In this document: positions 56,530-64,000 of the stretch, in pieces
How the letters are laid out: each line of letters begins with the position of its first letter
How positions within the stretch are numbered: position 1 is the first letter of the stretch
Origin: Limnanthes douglasii subsp. nivea
Lineage: Eukaryota > Streptophyta > Magnoliopsida > Brassicales > Limnanthaceae
Assembly (NCBI GenBank): GCA_036936605.1
Contig: JAUPFV010000005.1
Coordinates: 74,908,885-74,972,884 of the forward strand
DNA: 64,000 bases
Reading direction: 5' to 3'
The notes under the pieces: generated by a model
The model's database searches: none
Seen by the model: the letters and a program-made list of their open reading frames with translations, nothing else
Told to the model about the DNA's origin: nothing
Translations under genes and position numbers: made by a program

Positions 56530-57062
56530 GAAGAGAGTACATATCTCAACACTTAAGCTTCAACTAATAATTCAGGGTGTAAATTGATTTATTAATTTAC
56601 CAGGTTACAGTCTTTGATCACAATGTCGTAAAAATGTTAGATTTTACAACTTTAAGCTTCTAGCTGTAAAGGAAATTAATAAGAGGCTTACGTTTTTACC
56701 TTTTTTCAACCTAAATCTAAATCTAAAGTAGTCGTAGTTACTACTTTAAGTTTCTTCAACCTAAATCTAAAGTAGTCATACTTACTACTTATACTGAGTG
56801 GAAGATCTTTTACCTTTTTTCTAGTTCATTCTACAAGTGTTCTCAAATATTGTTTGGAGAATAATAGGTGATTTAGAAGAACATTCAAAAGACAGTAGAT
56901 TTCAAAAGAACTTATAATTGAAAGCAGCATACAAAATCTTAAGTTCTTCTTTTCTTTAATTCTAATTAGAGTCGAACAAACGGCTTTATATATTTTTTTC
57001 GCGTTTTGTTATACGGGTATAATGTGATTTTAATCAAATAAAACAATTGGTATCATAGTCTG
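56530..57062 (+). repeat. Dispersed repeat copy 1, LTR-like, followed by primer-binding-site-like sequence
   Basis: Shares with 58430-58895 the blocks CTAATAAWTCA..TGTAAATTGA, TTAGATTTTACAACTTT (TTAAACTTCACAACTTT in copy 2), AAAGTAGTCGTAGT, GGAAGATCT and GTTCTCAAA..ATTTG. It is followed at 57049-57062 by TTGGTATCATAGTC, close to the copia primer-binding site. It looks like a decayed LTR plus PBS. It carries an internal tandem duplication at 56711-56790 (CCTAAATCTAAAGTAGTC). Confidence 0.45.
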
Positions 57063-57399
57063 TAAAATATTTTTTCTCATGTTTAAGAAATTATAAGAAA
57101 AGCACGTTTGATCATTTATTCGTATTGAAAATCATTTATATGTGATTTTCTCATGTTTGATATGTATAAAAATATATATTTAATATTTTGGGGTGTTTTG
57201 AATAAATTAGGATTTTTTGACATTCAGATTACATATCCAAAAATTAACATGAGATCAACCATAATTTAACAAAAACAAATTAAAGTATTGGGACAACGGC
57301 TCATCGATGGCGTAATCTCTGATGTTAACGTTAACAAAAAATTGTCCAACGATGTTCATCATAACCTATGTCGATTTATAAACACAATGTTGTTGCGAT

Positions 57400-57745
57400 G
57401 AAACCACTGCGGGGCTGCTGGATGGGAAAACACTCAGTAACAGCAACCATAGTTGCTGAATATGCAAACACTTAGTGACAACAACTGGGTAGGCTGGGCA
57501 ACATCACCACTGCATGCTGGAAAATCTGGCAGATGCAGCACAACTATTGGTTGAGCTTCCGTAGCGATAGAAGTTGTTGCTACAGCTGTTGGGCTTCCAA
57601 GACATACAACAATTGTTGCGCAGTTGCTGGGCACCTAGGACCTGCAACAGTAGGTGCAGGTTGGCCATCGCCCAACAGTTGCTGCAACAGTTGGGCAGCC
57701 CAACAGCCATAACAACTACTGGTTGGGCTTTTCTAGTGGTTGCAA
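57400..57745. repeat. GC-richer block of GTTGC/GCAAC repeats and small palindromes
   Basis: The block is full of GTTGCTG, CAACAGTTG, GTTGGGC and GCAACAGTAGGTGCAGG variants on both strands, for example CAACAGTTGCTGCAACAGTTG near 57676-57696. It stands out from AT-rich surroundings. Open frames on both strands are rich in Cys, Ser and Gln and look compositional. Confidence 0.6.
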
Positions 57746-57821
57746 CAAGAGGTTGAATTCTTTTTATATTATTATTTTTGGAATTTTTTTATTTTTTAAA
57801 ATTAATTAATTAATTAATTTA

Positions 57822-58001
57822 ATATGTATCAAATCATTAATTTTATAAATATGATGTATTTGTCATGCTAATTATTGTATGTTTATTTGTGAATCAAATT
57901 GTATATGCTTGAATTTTGATTAATCTAATATGTATGAATTCATTTATTTCACAAATGTGATGTGTTTGGCATGCTAATTGTTGTATGTTTATTTGTAGTG
58001 G
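57822..58001 (+). repeat. Diverged tandem duplication, period about 107 bp
   Basis: AATATGTATCAAATCATTAA to GTATGTTTATTTGT (57822-57893) recurs at 57929-58001 with substitutions; both share ATGCTAATTRTTGTATG. No coding role is seen. Confidence 0.75.
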
Positions 58002-58429
58002 CGAAACCAGAAATCCAGACAATGAAGGACTCAAGTCTAATACATTATAAACACCTTTTAACATTATTATTTTTCATTCGTTCAATAACTTTAGCTGGGT
58101 TTTTTATGATTCATTTGGAAATATTAAACTTTTTTTATCATGACCTTTTTATTGATTAAGAAAATCACGAATGTCTATTCAAACTAAATAATAGAAAAAA
58201 TAATTTTGTTTCTACATTTGATTTATCAAGCATATTTTTATATAATCCAAAGTTCATATATGAAATGTCTAAATAATCCAAAGTTTATATATAAGTTAGT
58301 GATAAATTAAAATAGCGTTACTTGAGAAAACATTTATAGTATTTATCACCTAACAAAATCTACCATTCTTACCTCCCTCAATTAATTTACATCTGCTCCA
58401 TTTAATTAGGTTGTGTTAGGATTCACTAT
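58002..58429. other. Stretch without recognisable gene
   Basis: AT-rich spacer between two repeat-bearing segments. No motif. Confidence 0.4.
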
Positions 58430-58895
58430 CTGAGTCATGAAGCTTTACAATTTAGGTTGTGTTAGGGTCTGAACTAATAAATCATAATGTAAATTGAATC
58501 ATCAATTTATTTGATTATGATCACTGATCATGAAGTAGTAAAATGTTAAACTTCACAACTTTGAACTTCACGTGGTAAAATCTATAAATAAAAGGTTTAA
58601 GTTTTAGAATTTTTTTCATAAACTTAAAATAGTCGTAGCCGTAATGATCGGAAGATCTCTTGGTTCTTTTATGTTCTTTATATAGATGTTCTCAAAGATC
58701 ATTTGAAAAATAACCAGTGATCTCGAAAAACATTAAAAAAGACCGTATATTCCAAAAATAGGTATAATAAAAAAACATCAAACAAAATTTTAATTTTTTT
58801 TATTCTAATATAAGAATTGAACCATAAATATTGTATATTTCTTGTATTTTTTATATTAATATAATGTAATTTCAATGTGGTATGATAATATTATC
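58430..58895 (+). repeat. Dispersed repeat copy 2, LTR-like
   Basis: A diverged copy of 56530-57046 in the same orientation. It also ends in a sequence (TGTGGTATGATAAT, near 58876-58890) that lines up with the primer-binding-like site of copy 1. Both copies may be 5' ends of the same decayed family rather than an LTR pair. Confidence 0.4.
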
Positions 58896-59217
58896 GCATT
58901 TACAATAACAAGTGCTGGTGACTTTGTGAAGTTAGGGAAGAGCTAAAGAATTGTTGTTATAACGTAGAGCAAAACGAGGTGAATAGAAAGATGACATAGG
59001 TTGGACATATATCTTTATCTATATTCGTGGTTAGAACCCAATATAAAAGATATTAAAAATTTTAAATTTGTGATTTTACGAACTTCTTTTATATTTATGA
59101 ATTGGTATATTTAAAAATAAATAAAAACATGATATGTAATACCAAATTTATAAACAACTGCTGAAGACCGAAATAAATGAAATATCATACGAATATGAGT
59201 AGAAGATATTAGGGTAA
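58896..59217. other. Stretch without recognisable gene
   Basis: AT-rich, and it ends at the target duplication of the MITE. Confidence 0.4.
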
Positions 59218-59226
59218 AAATTTAAA

Positions 59227-59967
59227 GGGTGAAGCTATTTCCTCTGTAAGATCTATTATTTCCTCCATTTCAAATTTTTAATAAAACAATGAACACTTGT
59301 TTTTACCTTCTTACCCTTTATTTACTTTCTAATTTATAATTTAATGCCATTATCCTGTCAAACCCTTATTACAACAAACACATCATTATGATAAATTACA
59401 GCCAACATATATGATTTAACTTCTAAAATTAAACTCTAAGAACATAAAAACTTAATTATTTTTAAAATTTGTCACAAAATTACATGTTTTTTTTTTAAAA
59501 AAAACATGTAGTTCCGAGACAACCACTCCGAATAACATATTTTTTTTAAAACATATGACACTAATCAAACCAAAAAAAAATTGAACTCAATATACAGAAA
59601 CAATTAAACCAGAAATCGATATTAAAAAACGATTAAACTAGTAACGCATGAACTCGATTAAACGATGAATTTTTTTTTCTGCATTTAGAGTTCCTATAAC
59701 TCATTATGAAAAAAAAACCCATAGATTTAAAAAGAGATTTTATTCAATATGTCAACCCGTATATTTAAAATAAAGATAAGATTAACGATAGATTTTTATC
59801 TTTGGAACTCCATAAACTGCTTCAAAATTGTTTGGTGACTAGGGTTTTTGGTGTAAAATTAAAACAAGGATAAATTAGGATTTTCCTTTATGGAGGAAAT
59901 AACAAGATGGAGTTTTTTATGAATAATGGAGGAAATAATAAATTTTATGGAGGAAATAGTTTCACCC
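59227..59967. mobile_element. 741-bp MITE with 9-bp target duplication (Mutator/MULE type)
   Basis: The left end GGGTGAAGCTATTTCCTC and the right end, reversed, GGGTGAAACTATTTCCTC begin a terminal inverted repeat of about 43 bp. The flanks are identical 9-mers, AAATTTAAA (59218-59226 and 59968-59976), the target-site length of Mutator-like elements. The motif TATTTCCTCCAT recurs near both ends, three times on the right. The interior has no coding capacity. Confidence 0.82.
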
Positions 59968-59976
59968 AAATTTAAA

Positions 59977-60339
59977 CCCAAAATAAAAATTTAACCTTTT
60001 TCAATTAGGGTCATAAACACATAAATCTGGACATATTTGAATGTTTCGAGATAAACCAACTATATGAAAACCTAAACATATTGTACTAATTGAAACTTAA
60101 TTGTGACTCAGAGGTAGAGCTGGATCAGCTCACGCCCAAAATAAGTAGGTTTATGTCCTAACTTAAATGGAATTACGCATAAATAACACGCCAGTTAGGC
60201 AACTACGAGTTGCCGCAAAAATGAGCCACGCTACATAGTAATATCACACGGAGTTTTTATACGCCAATCACGTGCGCACTGAAGTGCACAGTCACGGTAA
60301 CAATAAAGCCGTAAATCAATTTTGTATTTCATAGTAAAA
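59977..60339. other. Stretch without recognisable gene
   Basis: 60110-60310 is GC-richer than its surroundings, with an island containing ACGTGCGCACTGAAGTGCAC. I found no family. Confidence 0.4.
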
Positions 60340-61120
60340 ATATTATTTTATAAAACAATTATTTGCAAAATTATATATTATAATTTTAAATATTATAAAC
60401 AGTACGATTATAATTTTATTATTATATTTTGAATATTATTATTTACTTATAAATATTATAAGTGTTGCTACTATTCTATAAATCATAATCATATTTTATA
60501 ATTTTATTTTCCTACAAATATTTTTTTGCCTGAGTTTGTCACCTTGTGCAGTCTACTTCTAGCGTTGGTTTGCAGGCTATTGCGTCAGACCGAGGGTTTA
60601 TCATGTGCGCACTCGTTGAGTAGCGGCTTTTTTTTATTTATTTATAATTTTCTTATTACATTTTGATTATTATTACGATTTGTTTATAAATATTACAAGT
60701 ATAAGTGTTGTTATTATTTGATAAACCAAAATCATATATTATAATTTTAAAAGATTATAAGCTATATGATTATAATTTTATTATTACAATTTGATTATTA
60801 TTATGATTTGGTTATTAATATTATAAGTGTTGTTACTATTTTATAAACTATAATTATATCCTATAATTTTAAAATATTATTATTATATTTTGATTTGGTT
60901 ATAAGTATTACAAGTGTTGTTATTATTGTATAAACCAAAATTATATATTATTATTACAATTTTATTATTTTTATTATTTTGTTATTAATATTAAGAGTGT
61001 TGTTACATTTTATAAACCAAAATCATATCTTATATTTTTGAAATGTTATAAGGTATATGATAATAATTTTACTACTATATTTTGAATATTATTATTATTT
61101 GGTTATAAATATTACTAAGT
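60340..61120. repeat. Degenerate AT-rich tandem repeat, unit about 90-125 bp, interrupted by a GC-richer insert
   Basis: A phrase close to AAGTGTTGTTACTATTTTAT followed by AAACCAAAATCATATATTATAATTTT recurs near 60457, 60703, 60820, 60911 and 60994. A 120-bp block at 60525-60640, with markedly higher GC, interrupts the array between the first and second unit. Confidence 0.65.
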
Positions 61121-61469
61121 ATTTTATTTTTTTATAATATTTATTAGTACAATTGTTGTTATTAAAATGAAAGTTAAATAATTATTTGTATTTTATTTAG
61201 TCGTTCACATTTTATACTCTTGCGGGCTAGAAGTCGTACAAATGTTTGCTAATTAAAACAGAAATTCTACACAATCTATTACAAACATCATTCATTTTCA
61301 AATTCCTCTTCCTAATCAATCATAATATTTAGACTAACTTGATTCATCTTCAGCTTCGTCTTCTTCCAAAATTTATTTTTCAAATATATCTTTGTAATTA
61401 CGGGATAATCATCGAAGATGTCGTCTACATTCGCTTCATCTCTAAACTATTTGTCTTGCATCCTTTTAT

Positions 61470-63248
61470 CTGCCGCAGTCTAATCCTTGATCGCCACAAG
61501 CACTCCAAGTGCTTTGCCCGTCAATCTTGTTCTCTTAGTCGTGTATCGCAACCTCGCTTTGCTAAAATCACACTCACTTGCAATTGTAGACATATGTATT
61601 GCATAAATCTCTGTAACAAACCTGCTAAGAATAGGATAATCATCAGTCTTGATACTCCTCCATTTTAAGATATCATAAATATCTCGGTTTATATAATTTG
61701 TTAAATCAAACATAGTGCTCAAATATCTAGACAACTCCTTATCAGATTGAAGGTTTTTTCTAAATTCATCGCTACTTAACATTGCCATTTGAACATAGTT
61801 AGTAGTGGATCTCCCTGTACCCTTATTGTTATTATCCATTATATTTGAATTTGTATTTGGTTTGTATCTTTCAACATACTTATTATACACATTAAAAAAA
61901 ACTCGTATACGGCGCTAATATACACTTGAGGGTCAACCGGTTCACGTGGTGGACTATCTGCTGAAAATTGTAAGGTATTATAAAAATATTTAACTAGTAA
62001 TTCAAATTGGGATTTTTGTGAAAATAGATCCAAAATTCACGCAATAGAATAAGCAATCGAGATTAGATGAAAATACTTTGAAATTTTTTCTCTCATCTCA
62101 GGTACCATGTCTACACATACATTATGAGATTTAAATTCATTCATATGCATGGAAAGATTGGTAATCATGAAAAAAAAAGTGAACTTTATGATTATTTTAC
62201 CTATAAAAGGTTTTAGTTGCATCTTTAAAAAGCTTTAAAAACTGTAACATGCTATAACAATAAGTCCATTGTAGAGTTTCAATATTTTTATCCAAATAAG
62301 ATATATTGTACAACGTAATAATATCATCTTTAAATACATAAGCACGTGCTAGAAACATATAATTAGAATCCATATAGTTTCAACTTCGAAAATAAGTTTT
62401 TTTATACGTTTTATATGTTTAAGCAAAGATATAGCGGTCAATTTAGCAAAAGCATTGTCGAATGTAATATACATAATTTTATTTGTAATTTGAAAATTAT
62501 TCATGCATTCAACTATACTCTCTCTAATTAATTGTGCGTTGCGATGACCAATAGATTCAAACCACAATTCATTTTGGAGTACCCCTTCGGGATCCATCCA
62601 ATGAAGGGTAACACATATCATATTTAAATCAGTAAAAGTAGTTATGTCATTATTAATAGAAATATTCTATGGCAAAGCTAGCATATTATCAATAATGTTT
62701 TGTTTTTAAATTATTAAAAGGCTAGTCATTACATAGAGCTACGTAGAATGTGTTTGGCTCGTGGGTTAACCCAACTTGCATCCAATTTTTTTTATCTCCA
62801 ACTATCCGCATAACCAAAAGGTTATAAACTATAAATCACATAAATCATTGTTTCTTCCGTATACATATCTTGGTTAAACTCAAATAGAATACCAGTTTGA
62901 GGGTCTACATATGTATTACCATCTTTGTTAATTTTTAAAGGTTTAAAAGATTATGAGTTTTTAAATGTCTCGTCATACAGCTCGTGTCACAATTTCTCTT
63001 TGCACCCTTATAAACATAACATTTTGAGCATACTTACACATAGCGGATGCATTTTCAGAATTCACAGTAAAGTAATCCCAAGTCCAAGATGTTTTGTTAC
63101 GAGACTTTGATCCACCACTAGTACTACCACCACTACTTTCATGGGAGTAGAGTGTTTCAATGAGAGAGGAATCGCTACGAATATCATCCATAGAATTGAG
63201 ATTGACAACAGGTTCATGAACATTGGTATTTCTAACTTTCGGAGCCAT
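61470..63248 (-). pseudogene. hAT superfamily transposase, frameshifted
   Basis: The minus strand opens with MAPKVRNTNVHEPVVNLNSM at 63248, then a BED-type zinc finger start (TSWTWDYFTVNSENASAMCK, 63110-63040). Further pieces are MICVTLHWMDPEGVLQNELW and IMYITFDNAFAKL (catalytic region, 62621-62430), HNVCVDMVPEMREKISKYFH (62130-62070), and the C-terminal dimerisation domain ELSRYLSTMFDLTNYINRDI, DYPILSRFVTEIYAIHMSTI and ASECDFSKARLRY (61740-61540). The span of about 590 codons is near the usual size for this family, so the gene is nearly complete but broken by several frameshifts and stops. It would cut and paste hAT elements; the nearest candidate terminus is at 53920. Confidence 0.85.
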
Positions 63249-64000
63249 TGAAAAATTTAAAAAATATTTGAGAAAATAAAATATAAAGTATTGATTTTTC
63301 GTTTAAAATATGCAATAAAATAAAAAACTAAACGAAACTAATATCGCAATTAATAAACCGTAAATTTAGAGTAGTGGAAACTAATATCACAAATAAAAAT
63401 AAACTAATAACAACTAATAGCAACTAATATCTAAACTAACATAACAACCAAATAATTGCATAAATTATACAATGTTATTATTTTAGCTAGTATAATGTTA
63501 CCACAATCAAATTTGATTGGTTTTATTGAATAGAGAATTTTTTTTTGAAAAGAGAGAGTAAGTATCTTGGAAGTATATGCAAATATTCTAAAACTAGTAA
63601 CTAATGCTTTTATACAACTTGTAGAAGAAGTATAAAGATTTAGAGTAGTATTGAGAGATGGTAATTATAGAATTTTAATTCTCCTCTATTTATAGGGATG
63701 AGTAACAAAAAAAATTAAAACAAGAAATTTAGACTCAAATTAGAAATCGGAATTCCCAATTCAGATATTCAAATTGGGCACGTTTGCAATGACTAGTTTG
63801 AATCAACTAGTCGTTGCCGATTCGGATATCCAAATTTGGAATTTAGATATCTGAATTGCTGACGTAGGTAGAGACATCTAGTTCTATTAACTAGCCGTTA
63901 CTGCTCCTACCTACAACTTATTCACACCTTCAGTACTATCCTATTACTCTACTACATAAAATTTCTCCCTCAAACTTTTATTTTATTTTAAACATTAAAA
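63249..64000. other. Upstream region of the hAT transposase with small repeats
   Basis: AT-rich leader. Near 63740-63905, motifs such as AACTAGTCGTTG and AACTAGCCGTTA recur, and an imperfect inverted pair (GGAATTCCCAATTCAGATAT / ATATCTGAATTGC) is present, as would suit subterminal repeats of a hAT element. The terminus itself is not reached. Confidence 0.4.

Noticed and set aside
57434..57756. Cys/Gln/Ser-rich proteins on both strands
   Set aside because: Frames on both strands follow from GCAAC/GTTGC repeats; no signal peptide or cysteine pattern is consistent between them.

Overview
This is plant nuclear DNA, most likely a eudicot judging by the element families, and nearly all of it is transposable elements in various states of decay. 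I found no intact conventional host gene. It is AT-rich, dense in LTR retrotransposons, LINE remnants and class II elements (CACTA, hAT, pogo, MULE-type MITE), with nested insertions. There are no operons, CRISPR arrays, rRNA genes or tRNA genes.

Layout. 1-3535: decayed LINE (endonuclease, RT, zinc-binding region, RNase H). 4447-5289: small TRIM in minus orientation. 5290-9328: the standout, a young Ty1/copia element with 313-bp LTRs that differ at one visible position. Its single 1110-codon ORF joins copia gag and protease to an intronless three-RRM plant hnRNP, which takes the place of integrase, RT and RNase H. 9987-10253: F-box/kelch-like gene fragment. 10353-14583: copia element with stops, frameshifts and an internal RT deletion. 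14632-16114: gag-only copia (TR-GAG type). 16890-18130: LINE ORF1/ORF2 fragment. 19752-20604: 30-bp minisatellite. 20605-27600: truncated Ty3/gypsy (Tat-type) that interrupts a repeat unit of the satellite. 27604-28253 and 32296-33723: three copies of a LINE zinc-binding tail, two of them forming a 1.4-kb inverted repeat. 28990-35775: CACTA remnants. 40547-50970: nearly full-length Tat-type Ty3/gypsy with a 5-bp target duplication, minus-strand gag-pol with a second RNase H, and a plus-strand antisense ORF containing a recognisable intron. 51980-52920: chromovirus integrase remnant. 53920 onward: hAT-like terminus. 55597-56308: deleted pogo element. 59227-59967: 741-bp MITE with a 9-bp target duplication. 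61470-63248: hAT transposase pseudogene.

Working relations. The two non-autonomous copia elements (5290-9328 and 14632-16114) keep gag but lack integrase and RT, so they would need enzymes from an autonomous relative. The two Tat-type elements share an ambisense plan: gag-pol on one strand, and a Transposase_28-like plus coiled-coil protein on the other strand between pol and the 3' LTR. The hnRNP fusion is the best candidate for an undescribed object: an apparently open chimeric gene with retrotransposon promoter and end sequences. All identifications are from reading motifs by eye, with no database search.
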